Assembly (NCBI GenBank): GCA_022833215.1
Contig: JAIPUZ010000005.1
Span: forward strand, 1 to 64,000
From: Mesorhizobium sp.
GTDB lineage: Bacteria; Pseudomonadota; Alphaproteobacteria; Rhizobiales; Rhizobiaceae
Length of the DNA: 64,000 bases
Reading direction: 5' to 3'
Made by a program: the position numbers and the translations under genes. Each line of letters opens with the position of its first letter. Positions within the stretch are counted from its first letter, which is position 1. Shown one piece after another: positions 32,953 through 39,677 of the stretch. The notes under the pieces were generated by a model. That model saw only the letters and a list, made by a program, of their open reading frames with translations. It was not told where the DNA came from and made no database searches.

Positions 32953-33303
32953 ATGTCAAAAGACAATTGGAAGTCGCGCCTAATCAAAGGCATTGAGGCA
33001 CAAGGAAAGTCCCAGCGGGAGGTATCCCTCGCCGCCGGGAGAGGCCCTGGCTATGTCAATTCCTTGCTCAAGGAGGGCAAGGATCCGACGATCGAGAACT
33101 TAATTCTCGTGTGCCGGGCCGCAAATCTTAGCCTTGCCTACGTTCTTTTCGGCTTCGAGATTTCTCGGGAAACCGAGGATATCGTCCGCGCGCTTGAGAG
33201 CACTTCTCCCGAGCGCCGGAATGGTCTTTTGCAGTTTCTTCAGAATGAAAACGAAACAAGGCTCTTGCCTTCTCATGAGGCGAAAGGCCCTGCATCAGAT
33301 TAA
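32953..33303 (+). CDS. CI-like repressor with XRE helix-turn-helix
   Basis: 116 residues. KGIEAQGKSQREVSLAAGRG followed by GYVNSLLKEGKDPTIENLIL is an HTH_3 domain. The second half (ANLSLAYVLFGFEISRETED and a helical tail) lacks the LexA-type Ser-Lys protease domain, so this repressor is not expected to self-cleave in the SOS response. The ATG at 32953 was chosen because upstream in-frame ATGs lie inside the operator/promoter region. It is divergent from the Cro-like gene. Confidence 0.75.
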   Translation: MSKDNWKSRLIKGIEAQGKSQREVSLAAGRGPGYVNSLLKEGKDPTIENLILVCRAANLSLAYVLFGFEISRETEDIVRALESTSPERRNGLLQFLQNENETRLLPSHEAKGPASD

Positions 33304-33449
33304 GGAACTCGGATACTCTCATACCAGCCTCCCATTTCCAACAGTGACTCGGATATGAGAACAAATCAAGAACATGGGAGGGTGGTGCCTGCGTCTGGCG
33401 GCGATGACGGAACCGTTACCCATTTGCCGCATTGAAGCCATACACTTCA

Positions 33450-33463
33450 GGCGTATATACGCC
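33450..33463. repeat. 14-bp palindrome upstream of the toxin-antitoxin genes
   Basis: GGCGTATATACGCC is a perfect palindrome 70 bases before the antitoxin-like gene. Toxin-antitoxin operons are usually autoregulated at such sites. The rest of 33304-33533 shows no gene of convincing length. Confidence 0.45.
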
Positions 33464-33533
33464 ACGGAAAGAAAGCCCTTGCTAGGATAGACCCGACAAT
33501 GTTTACTCGGGGATAGCTGGGGGAGAGGAAGTC

Positions 33534-33716
33534 ATGGGTGCATTGAAAATCCGCGAGGCTCAGTTTGAGCCATTCGATCATAAAAGCATTCACGCGCCGG
33601 CGCAGACTGACTGCGACGAAGAGGTTTCCTACGAGCAGCTGGACGCGCTTGCCAAGCAGGTAGCCGCCGAAATCGACAGCGACGAATGGACTATCGTTGA
33701 TGGCCCAGCGTGGTAA
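33534..33716 (+). CDS. Putative antitoxin of a PemK/MazF-type module, 60 aa
   Basis: 60 acidic residues (MGALKIREAQFEPFDHKSIH; EEVSYEQLDALAKQVAAEID; DEWTIVDGPAW). It has AGAGGAAG upstream and overlaps the toxin-like gene by 17 bases, the usual antitoxin-first order. No DNA-binding motif is obvious, and the protein alone would not be recognised as an antitoxin. Confidence 0.55.
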   Translation: MGALKIREAQFEPFDHKSIHAPAQTDCDEEVSYEQLDALAKQVAAEIDSDEWTIVDGPAW

Positions 33717-34149
33717 GCGCTTCACTTACCACCCTTTAACTACCCTCCCGAAATCTCTAGACATAGTGTGGTGTCGCTTCCCTCAAGATGTGGCACCACA
33801 TGATCCCGGCCCCAAGAGGCGCCCTGCACTTGTCAGGGGTATTGCGCTGAATCGTGACCAGACAAAAGCGCTGGTCAACATCACGTATGGCACAGGTCGC
33901 CTGAAGGAAAATCGATCTCTCGACCTTCAGATCCAGAACCTCCGGTCCATTGAGGCTTGCAACCTTCAAAAGGCCACGCGGTTTGATCTGGACAAGACGA
34001 TATGGCTTCCTTGGGCGGTTGAATTCTTCTCCCCTCCGTCCGGCATGAAATCAATCATCCTTGGCCAGCTCGATGAGCAATCGAGAATGCAGCTCGAGGC
34101 CCTGAAGGTCGCCAGGAGGGCTTTGCGGCCAAAAGGCCCGAATAGGTAG
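33700..34149 (+). CDS. PemK/MazF-like toxin
   Basis: 149 residues. PKSLDIVWCRFPQD near residue 18 followed by PGPKRRPALVRGIAL and ALVNITYGTGR is the beginning of the MazF/PemK fold, with the conserved GD/DIV-type strand and the P-G-P-K-R-R-P-A-L-V loop. Members cut RNA. The C-terminal half (WLPWAVEFFSPPSGMKSIIL and a basic helix) is longer than in typical MazF. The ATG at 33700 was taken; the codon before it is TTG. Confidence 0.65.
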   Translation: MAQRGKRFTYHPLTTLPKSLDIVWCRFPQDVAPHDPGPKRRPALVRGIALNRDQTKALVNITYGTGRLKENRSLDLQIQNLRSIEACNLQKATRFDLDKTIWLPWAVEFFSPPSGMKSIILGQLDEQSRMQLEALKVARRALRPKGPNR

Positions 34150-34151
34150 CC

Positions 34152-34490
34152 ATGCCCGATCCTGTCGCCCCGTTCATCTCCGAGCTTATCCGCGCTGCGA
34201 ACGAGACTGACCGGCTGACGAAAGCCGAGAGTGCGCGCCTGCTACAGCGGTGCGCGGCCACGCTTCGAGACTACCGCCACCAGATCGACTATTCCGAGAC
34301 GCCCGCGAATGATGGCGGCCCGAACGATGTGGCGCATGAATTGTCGGAAATGGCTAGGCTGATCGATCTGTTCAGCGCGGAGGAAGTCAGCAAAACGCTG
34401 CTGGAAGCGGTGGCGACGATCAAGGCGGCGCGCACGTTGCTCGAAATCAAGCATGAGATCGAGGAAGAAGGCGGCGGTGGGGCGGCGTAG
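34152..34490 (+). CDS. Third gene of the toxin module, 112 aa, unknown
   Basis: 112 residues, helical and charged (PFISELIRAANETDRLTKAE; ELSEMARLIDLFSAEEVSKT; ARTLLEIKHEIEEEGGGG). It begins 3 bases after the toxin-like stop codon, so it is very probably cotranscribed and perhaps part of the same system. No family recognised. Confidence 0.62.
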   Translation: MPDPVAPFISELIRAANETDRLTKAESARLLQRCAATLRDYRHQIDYSETPANDGGPNDVAHELSEMARLIDLFSAEEVSKTLLEAVATIKAARTLLEIKHEIEEEGGGGAA

Positions 34491-34492
34491 AT

Positions 34493-34660
34493 CTACGCCT
34501 TTATCCCCTCGCATCGAAGCTGATAGCTTGCCGACTGGTATCTGCGCAGATTTCCGGCCCGCATATTCTTGTGGCGCGGGCACATGCCGTTGGCTTTGTG
34601 AGGCTTGCAGAGAAGGCAGCCAGCCCTAGCGTTCTTGGGCTTTTTCCGTTTGTGATGCAT
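34493..34660 (-). CDS. Small CxxC phage protein, 55 aa
   Basis: 55 basic residues: MHHKRKKPKNARAGCLLCKP, then HKANGMCPRHKN. The R/K-rich start followed by AGCLLCKPHK is a motif of small proteins present in many prophages. GGAG lies 6 bases before the ATG. It converges with the rightward 112-residue gene two bases away. The cysteines could bind zinc. Function unknown. Confidence 0.65.
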   Translation of the reverse strand: MHHKRKKPKNARAGCLLCKPHKANGMCPRHKNMRAGNLRRYQSASYQLRCEGIKA

Positions 34661-34940
34661 AATGGTCTCCGATCTGTGCCGGTGCGCCCTCGCGGCGCTT
34701 GGCTGTGATCGGAGATGGGAACGACCTATGCATATCGTTGATTTTTTCGGGGTCAGACAACCGATTCGGGAGCAAGAAGTTAATCGCTCGCGCCTCGCGA
34801 TTAACTTCGTTGACCTCGGGAGTCAATAGCCCTACATTATTTGGTGCGAGCGACACGGTGAATCTCCATGCCGTAGCCTGCCCTAGACGCGTATGGGCAG
34901 GTGCTATGTAAGGGACAAATCTGGAGTCCTTACCTCGCAA
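34661..34940. repeat. Gene-free, dyad-rich stretch
   Basis: No convincing gene. It contains a perfect 12-bp inverted repeat with a 9-base centre (34776-34787 and 34797-34808, arms GAAGTTAATCGC), a TTGAC/GTCAA dyad at 34810-34826, an imperfect hairpin with CTGCCC/GGGCAG at about 34874-34904, and an AAGG-type hairpin near 34910-34932. It lies upstream of the 55-residue gene. It could be an operator array, an origin or an RNA. Confidence 0.5.
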
Positions 34941-34962
34941 AAGGGGCGCTTCGGTGCCCCTT
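34941..34962 (-). terminator. Intrinsic terminator of the isolated leftward gene
   Basis: AAGGGGCGC (34941-34949) pairs with GTGCCCCTT (34954-34962) around TTCG. On the minus strand it is followed by TTTT. It overlaps the last codon of the 134-residue gene at 34961. Confidence 0.72.
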
Positions 34963-35365
34963 AAACTTGTCTGCGGAGAACAAGGCCGCGCCTGATCCTA
35001 CGGTTCATGTCGCCGGTTGTGACCTTGTGAAAGGTTCGAACCCAGATCTCATGTCGCTGTCCGGTAGTTTTAACCGCAGCGTGGAATATTTTCCCGAAAA
35101 CAATATCGTCTTCGTAGAAGAACGACAGCGTTTTGTCCCTATCCTGCAATACCGTCCCGAATTCGATAGCCATCGGCAGCATGGGCAACTGCTGTGGCGT
35201 GATACGATGCTTCAGGATGAATTTGGGTGCGTACTGGGGATGAACTAGGACTCTGTCATCCTCAACACCTAGATGCGCTACCAGATGCCCTGCGAGGCGG
35301 CATGCCCTGATTGGCGTAGAAAAATCTCCATTGGCGAACCGATGCCATTCTAAATCCCCAAGCAT
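34961..35365 (-). CDS. Isolated phage protein of unknown function, 134 aa
   Basis: 134 residues: MLGDLEWHRFANGDFSTPIR, HLGVEDDRVLVHPQYAPKFI, FFYEDDIVFGKIFHAAVKTT, EIWVRTFHKVTTGDMNRRIR. The RTFHKV segment with basic residues reminds me of small phage-encoded RNase-like (PBECR-type) domains, but this is only an impression. It is flanked by its own possible promoter (TTGACG and GAATAT near 35370-35402) and its own terminator, so it is an independent unit and a candidate lysogenic-conversion gene. Confidence 0.6.
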   Translation of the reverse strand: MLGDLEWHRFANGDFSTPIRACRLAGHLVAHLGVEDDRVLVHPQYAPKFILKHRITPQQLPMLPMAIEFGTVLQDRDKTLSFFYEDDIVFGKIFHAAVKTTGQRHEIWVRTFHKVTTGDMNRRIRRGLVLRRQV

Positions 35366-35413
35366 GGGTCATATTCGTGCCTTGTCGGCTGTTCCGTCAA
35401 TCAAAACTCGTTC

Positions 35414-35585
35414 CTCCCCCTAGTTCTATAACACTCCCCCTCAGAGCCCTATATCTAGGCTTCAGGCACAGGTCCGCTTTCCGCGAAACTCCCCCTACCT
35501 CAGCAGGGACGCGGAATTGGGAGTGACACTTTCAAGGTACAGTATAGCCACGATACCGGATATCGCTCGGTCAGGCGCTCCCCCA
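35414..35585 (+). repeat. Four scattered CTCCCCC-type repeats in a gene-free stretch
   Basis: CTCCCCCT occurs at 35414-35421, 35434-35441 and 35489-35496, and CTCCCCCA at 35578-35585; a run of six G follows near 35599. There is no convincing gene from 35366 to 35847. Repeats of this type could bind a replication or regulatory protein, or be chance in a C-rich region. Confidence 0.35.
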
Positions 35586-35847
35586 CGCAAATACTAAAGG
35601 GGGGTTCGAGGTCGTGGTTTTCTCTCAGGCCGTGTCGCCATTCGAGCGGTCGGAAATCCCTTTCGGGCAAAGTTCCCGCCGTACCAGTTCCGATGAGATC
35701 GGCATCGGATCACCGATTGAGACTTTCATGCACCTGATGATCGGCGCGACGGGGCAAAATCCCCTGAAGACCGTCGCCTTGGCCGTTCTTGGATCACGAT
35801 CTGCCGGGAACCTCCGAGCAGACACAGATCGTTCACCAAAATCGACA

Positions 35848-35955
35848 CACGACAGCAGTTTTCGTTTGCTTGCAGTGAACAATACTGGTAGAAGCAAACT
35901 ACCTTTAAACTTGCTGTCGTGCCCCGGTCGGATCATCCCGCCGGGGTTCTTTTTT
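35848..35955 (+). ncRNA. Candidate small RNA: three nested stems followed by an intrinsic terminator
   Basis: Outer stem 35848-35857 with 35912-35921 (10 bp, CACGACAGCA), middle stem 35864-35871 with 35892-35899 (8 bp, GTTTGCTT), inner stem 35873-35876 with 35884-35887. Directly after comes CCCCGG/CCGGGG (35922-35927 with 35941-35946) and TTCTTTTTT. The one long frame across this region would have to read through the terminator, so a non-coding transcript is more likely. A promoter was not identified with confidence. Confidence 0.6.
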
Positions 35956-36242
35956 GCGCGGGACTCGACAACTCACCCGCTTCACGCTCAAATCCGGCTG
36001 CGGCCCTCCCCTCGCGCCGAGTTGGTGGCTCGAGAACGCTGGGGAGGCACAACCGCATCCTGCGCCGACAATCCTCACTCGCCAGTGGCGCTTGAGGAAC
36101 CGGACACCTCGCAGGGCCGCCAAGAGGTGAAGCGCTCACCACGAAGCGGGCCGGTACATCGGGAAGTGGCGGCTTATCCACTCTGCCCGACGCGAACACG
36201 AAACCTTCTGGTTCCGTGGCCACGGGATCGAGGGCTTTACCC

Positions 36243-36335
36243 ATGTGGAAAAGAACCACGATCCGAGTCACCATCACGATCAACCTGGCCCCTTGCCTCT
36301 TTGGCATCGCGGCCATCCTGAAAGTGTTGCTCTGA
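36243..36335 (+). CDS. Possible hydrophobic micro-peptide, 30 aa
   Basis: MWKRTTIRVTITINLAPCLF and on to AAILKVLL: a basic start and one hydrophobic helix. GAGGG lies 10 bases upstream, and an intrinsic terminator begins 5 bases after the stop codon. The sequence between the candidate small RNA and this point (35956-36242) shows no other gene. It could be a type I toxin-like peptide, or a chance frame. Confidence 0.35.
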   Translation: MWKRTTIRVTITINLAPCLFGIAAILKVLL

Positions 36336-36340
36336 CCCTC

Positions 36341-36367
36341 GAAGCCCTCGCCCAGTGCGGGGGCTTC
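36341..36367 (+). terminator. Intrinsic terminator upstream of the rightward early promoter
   Basis: GAAGCCC (36341-36347) pairs with GGGCTTC (36361-36367) followed by TTGCGTTT. It would isolate the rightward early operon from transcripts entering from the accessory region. Confidence 0.55.
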
Positions 36368-36420
36368 TTGCGTTTCGGCATGGGCAATGTGGCAGATGAT
36401 TCGAGGCGGGCCAAGAAAAA

Positions 36421-36473
36421 TATCCTCTATCGCGGATAATTGTGCTTGACATATCCTCTATTGCGGATACATT
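36421..36473 (+). promoter_or_regulatory. Rightward early promoter with two operators
   Basis: Operators TATCCTCTATCGCGGATA (36421-36438) and TATCCTCTATTGCGGATA (36452-36469) are spaced 31 bp centre to centre, close to three helical turns. The second fills the spacer of a promoter made of TTGACA (36446-36451) and TACATT (36468-36473), the same design as the leftward promoter at 32872-32899. Confidence 0.8.
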
Positions 36474-36535
36474 CATCATCAACAGCGCCCGGACACCCCG
36501 CCGATCTGCGCTGAGCCAAAGGACAGGAGATGATG

Positions 36536-36685
36536 ATGGCAACGATCACTGAATGGACTGGAAGCCCGGCACCTGAAGCACCCGATGAGTGGTGGGTAGA
36601 TGATGAGACCGGCGAGTACGTGAGCGCCGAGACTGGCGAACGTATGACCGCTGATGAGGCGCGCCTCCTGATTGATGCCGCCTGA
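36536..36685 (+). CDS. First gene of the rightward operon, 49 aa
   Basis: 49 acidic residues: MATITEWTGSPAPEAPDEWW, VDDETGEYVS, MTADEARLLIDAA. The ATG at 36536 follows AGGAG by 6 bases; ATGs at 36530 and 36533 are in frame. The leader from the promoter is about 55 bases. Short acidic WT/EWW proteins are frequent at the start of early operons; some act as anti-repressors or DNA mimics, but nothing shows that here. Confidence 0.6.
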   Translation: MATITEWTGSPAPEAPDEWWVDDETGEYVSAETGERMTADEARLLIDAA

Positions 36686-36696
36686 CGGAGACGACC

Positions 36697-37050
36697 ATGA
36701 ACGCCATCAGCGATCAGCACAGCATCGAGTTTGAGTTCAAGGAATTGCAGCCATCAATCGGCGGCGTCCGTCTGGACATCTACATCAGTGGTGTGGCCGA
36801 GCTTGCGGCCGATCCGGGATACCAGTTCTGCGTCAAGAGCATTCGTCTCGACGGAACCACACCGGACAAGTTTGCCCGCCCCACTCTGTTCGGGGATCGT
36901 CCTCGCAAGGCGGCAATCGCCATCATCAACAAGCCCGCCAAGGCTGATACGTCTCTGGAAGCGCAGCTTTTCCGCTGGCTGGAAAGCGCGATCTACGACG
37001 ACGAACTGGCGCTCCGTGCGTGGTCTTCCGAGATCGAGGCGGCAGCATGA
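36697..37050 (+). CDS. Early phage protein of unknown function, 117 aa
   Basis: 117 residues (MNAISDQHSIEFEFKELQPS; GVRLDIYISGVAELAADPGY; RPTLFGDRPRKAAIAIINKP; RWLESAIYDDELALRAWSSE). Mixed alpha/beta pattern without a recognised motif. GGAGACGACC precedes the ATG and the stop overlaps the next gene (ATGA). Confidence 0.65.
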   Translation: MNAISDQHSIEFEFKELQPSIGGVRLDIYISGVAELAADPGYQFCVKSIRLDGTTPDKFARPTLFGDRPRKAAIAIINKPAKADTSLEAQLFRWLESAIYDDELALRAWSSEIEAAA

Positions 37051-37181
37051 TCCGCTCCCTCGACCTTCTCCCTGTCCGCCTTTGTAACTGGCTGGCTAAT
37101 CGCTCAACCCCCGCCACGTTCTCGCTCTGCCTGATAGCGGCAGTGGTGCTTGTGACTGCGCTCGATGGAGTTCCGAGATGA
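37047..37181 (+). CDS. Membrane micro-protein, 44 aa
   Basis: 44 residues: MIRSLDLLPVRLCNWLANRS, then a membrane helix ATFSLCLIAAVVLVTAL. It shares ATGA overlaps with both neighbours (37047-37050 and 37178-37181), which is good evidence for translation. Function unknown. Confidence 0.58.
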   Translation: MIRSLDLLPVRLCNWLANRSTPATFSLCLIAAVVLVTALDGVPR

Positions 37182-37393
37182 AAATCCCCGGATACGACGC
37201 ATGGAAGCTCATGACGCCCGAGGAAGATTACGAGGCTCGCGGCGGCAAGCTCTGCCCGTTCTGCGGCGCTTACTCGACACGTTCCTGCGAATTTGAGGAC
37301 GAGATGGACGGAGTTTGCCCTTGGGAAGAATCCGAGGACGAATCCGATCCTGACTATCTCCGCGATCTTCGCGCCGACAAGGAGGATTATTGA
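37178..37393 (+). CDS. Acidic CxxC early protein, 71 aa
   Basis: 71 residues. A possible zinc-binding knuckle is formed by LCPFCG and the later cysteines in RSCEFEDEMDGVCPWEE. The C-terminus is very acidic (SEDESDPDYLRDLRADKED). Overlaps on both sides place it firmly in the operon. Function unknown. Confidence 0.63.
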   Translation: MKIPGYDAWKLMTPEEDYEARGGKLCPFCGAYSTRSCEFEDEMDGVCPWEESEDESDPDYLRDLRADKEDY

Positions 37394-37617
37394 TGCCGAC
37401 GATCAACGATGGCGGCGCAGCGTTCCCGAACAGCGTTCAACCCAATTTCCAGTATGCCGAAGCAGGAATGACGCTCCGTGATTTCTTCGCCGCACATATT
37501 GCTTCTGGCATGGCCGCGTTCAGCGGAACCGCTGGTGTTTCATACGGCCCCGGAGACATAGCCGGTCGGTCTTTCCAGATCGCCGACGCCATGCTCGCCG
37601 CCCGAGGCCAGCCATGA
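37393..37617 (+). CDS. Early phage protein (NDGGxAFP family), 74 aa
   Basis: 74 residues. TINDGGAAFPNSVQ followed by GMTLRDFFAAHIASGMAAF is a motif of a widespread small phage protein with unknown function. The ATG overlaps the preceding TGA by one base. The C-terminus overlaps the next gene by four bases. Confidence 0.7.
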   Translation: MPTINDGGAAFPNSVQPNFQYAEAGMTLRDFFAAHIASGMAAFSGTAGVSYGPGDIAGRSFQIADAMLAARGQP

Positions 37618-37802
37618 CGACCGCGGTCAGAGCGCGCCCTGTCGATGACGACACCCTTACGGATGGTCATCTTCGCTACCGCGCCAGAACAGTCTTTCGC
37701 GAATTGCAGGCCCGATACGGCTTCGGCCGGGCTCGCGAACTCATCGCAGAAATCATCAACGAAGCGGCCGAAAGGTCGGGGAGATATTCTGATGCTTCAT
37801 GA
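37614..37802 (+). CDS. Small early protein, 62 aa
   Basis: 62 residues: MTTAVRARPVDDDTLTDGHL, RTVFRELQARYGFGRARELI, AEIINEAAERSGRYSDAS. Mostly helical. It overlaps the preceding stop by four bases and the next gene by 11. No family recognised. Confidence 0.6.
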   Translation: MTTAVRARPVDDDTLTDGHLRYRARTVFRELQARYGFGRARELIAEIINEAAERSGRYSDAS

Positions 37803-38871
37803 ACAGATCAAGCCTGCCGATATCGTTGCGACGGTCGAGGCAAACCCTGTTTCCGTCCTTACCGACGAAACGCTCTATTCCACGTTCTACAATCATGTGA
37901 AGTCGGAAGTCGAAGCGTTTGAGCCGAACCTTGCCACCGCGTCGAGCCGCAAGGAAATCGCGTCTCTGGCCTACAAGGTCACGCGGACGAAGACCGCCAT
38001 CGACAACGCGGGCAAGAAGCTCAATGAGGACGCCCGCGCCAAGATCAATGCCGTCGATGCGCAGCGCCGGAAGGTACGTGAGGATTTCGACGCTCTTGCC
38101 GAGCTTGCCCGCAAGCCCCTCACTGACTGGGAAAAGCAGGAAGAAGCCCGCGTCGAATACTGCAAGTCCTTCATTCGCGCCATTGAAGACTGCGGCAACG
38201 GACTGATTGGCGGCGAGAGCTATCCTTTCCCGATCCTCCTGCGCGAGCTTGAAGAAAAGATCGTCATCACGTCCGAGCTTGGCGAGTTCGAGGATCAGGC
38301 TCGCGTGGCGCATCGCATCGCCTTGGAGAAGGTGAAGGCCGCTTACGAAGCGCACATGAAGGCCGAGGCCGATCGGATCGAACTGGAAAAGCTTCGGGCC
38401 GAGGCAGAAGAGCGTCAGCGAGCAGAGAACGCGCGCATTGAGAAAGAGCGCCTTGCCAAAGAAGCCGCCGAGCGCGAGCGGGCCGAGAAAGAGCGTCAGG
38501 CCAAGGCTGAGGCAGAATATAAGGCCAACGTCGCGCGCGCTGCGGAAGAAGCCCGCCTTGCTGAGATCGCCAAGGCAAAGGCCGAGCAGGAGCGCGTCGA
38601 GCGAGAGGCCGCCGCGAAGATAGCGGCGGCGGAGGCAGAGGCCCGCGCCGTCAAGGAAAAGGCCGAGCGCGAGGAACGCGAGCGTCAGGAGGCTATCGAG
38701 CGCACCAAGCGTGAGGAAGCCGCTCGTCAGGCCGACCGCGAGCATCGCGGCAAAATCATGGGAGAAGCGAAGGCGGCCCTGATCGAGGCTGGTGCAGATG
38801 AAGAAGTCGCCAAGAAGATCGTGCTGGCGATTGTAGCTGGCGAAATCCCCCACGTCACACTGAGGTTCTGA
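37792..38871 (+). CDS. Coiled-coil recombination-module protein, 359 aa
   Basis: 359 residues. Residues 1-190 contain SSRKEIASLAYKVTRTKTAI and RRKVREDFDALAELARKPLT, resembling DUF1351-like proteins that sit beside phage annealing proteins. From ~190 to ~320 there is a long, very charged coiled coil (AEAEERQRAENARIEKERLA type repeats). The C-terminus (GADEEVAKKIVLAIVAGEIP) is compact. GGGGAG lies 9 bases before the ATG at 37792. It directly precedes the ERF gene, so a role in recombination is likely. Confidence 0.72.
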   Translation: MLHEQIKPADIVATVEANPVSVLTDETLYSTFYNHVKSEVEAFEPNLATASSRKEIASLAYKVTRTKTAIDNAGKKLNEDARAKINAVDAQRRKVREDFDALAELARKPLTDWEKQEEARVEYCKSFIRAIEDCGNGLIGGESYPFPILLRELEEKIVITSELGEFEDQARVAHRIALEKVKAAYEAHMKAEADRIELEKLRAEAEERQRAENARIEKERLAKEAAERERAEKERQAKAEAEYKANVARAAEEARLAEIAKAKAEQERVEREAAAKIAAAEAEARAVKEKAEREERERQEAIERTKREEAARQADREHRGKIMGEAKAALIEAGADEEVAKKIVLAIVAGEIPHVTLRF

Positions 38872-38873
38872 CC

Positions 38874-39677
38874 ATGAACACCGCGCTTGATATCCACGAG
38901 CCGCAGGGGCGGCAGGTCGTTGCCGATACCCCGGCAAGCTATCACGATCCAATGGTATCGATGATCGAGCGGGTTGCCATGGATCCGACAATCCCGATTG
39001 ACCGCCTTGAGCAGATGATGGCGCTGAAAGAGCGCATGGAAGACCGCGCCCGAGAGGACGAGGAAAGGCAGGCGAAGAAAGAATATTTCGCCGCCATGTC
39101 CAAGTGCCAGGCTGAGTTGCCGGTCGTCGTCAAGAACAAGAAAAACGATCACACCCGGTCGAACTATGCCGATCTGGCGGCCATCGAAGAACAGGCCATG
39201 CCGGTTATTCATAAGCACGGCTTTGCCGTCTCCTTCCAGCCGGACGGCTACAACGACAAGGGCGAGCTTCGTATCCGCTGGGAAATCTCCCATGAGGGCG
39301 GACATTCTCGCGACGGCATTGGCGAAATCCCTGTCGATGGGGCCGGTTCTCAGGGAAAGGTCAACAAGACCGGCACGCAGGCATTCGGCAGTACGGCAAC
39401 CTATGGCCGGCGCTACCTGCTTTGCATGCTGTTCAACATCAGCACGGGCGATGACCGCGACGGGAACCGCTTCGAAGACGTGGACGATAGCACCATTGAC
39501 GAAAAGCAGCTTGTCGAGCTTCGCGAACTGATTTCCGAGGCCGGAGTTGATATCGCCATTTTCTGCGAAAAGTGGCGGATTGACGCCCTCCCTGATCTTA
39601 AGACACGCGATTTTCCCGATGCCATAGCCTCGATAAAGCGCTGGCAGGCCCAGAAGCGGAAAGCGGGGGCGCGGTGA
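38874..39677 (+). CDS. ERF-family single-strand annealing protein
   Basis: 267 residues. KKEYFAAMSKCQAELPVVVK, TRSNYADLAAIEEQAMPVIH, RIRWEISHEGGHSRDG and AFGSTATYGRRYLLCMLFNI are the ERF (PF04404) signature. ERF anneals complementary strands during phage recombination and genome circularisation. It is followed by a YqaJ exonuclease with a one-base overlap, the usual two-component recombinase. Confidence 0.9.
   Translation: MNTALDIHEPQGRQVVADTPASYHDPMVSMIERVAMDPTIPIDRLEQMMALKERMEDRAREDEERQAKKEYFAAMSKCQAELPVVVKNKKNDHTRSNYADLAAIEEQAMPVIHKHGFAVSFQPDGYNDKGELRIRWEISHEGGHSRDGIGEIPVDGAGSQGKVNKTGTQAFGSTATYGRRYLLCMLFNISTGDDRDGNRFEDVDDSTIDEKQLVELRELISEAGVDIAIFCEKWRIDALPDLKTRDFPDAIASIKRWQAQKRKAGAR

Noticed and set aside
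35848-35921. Retron-like non-coding RNA
   Set aside because: The nested inverted repeats fit loosely, but no reverse transcriptase gene lies anywhere nearby.
35614-36321. A 235-codon rightward frame
   Set aside because: It would run through a nested-stem element and a strong intrinsic terminator, and no protein pattern is visible.
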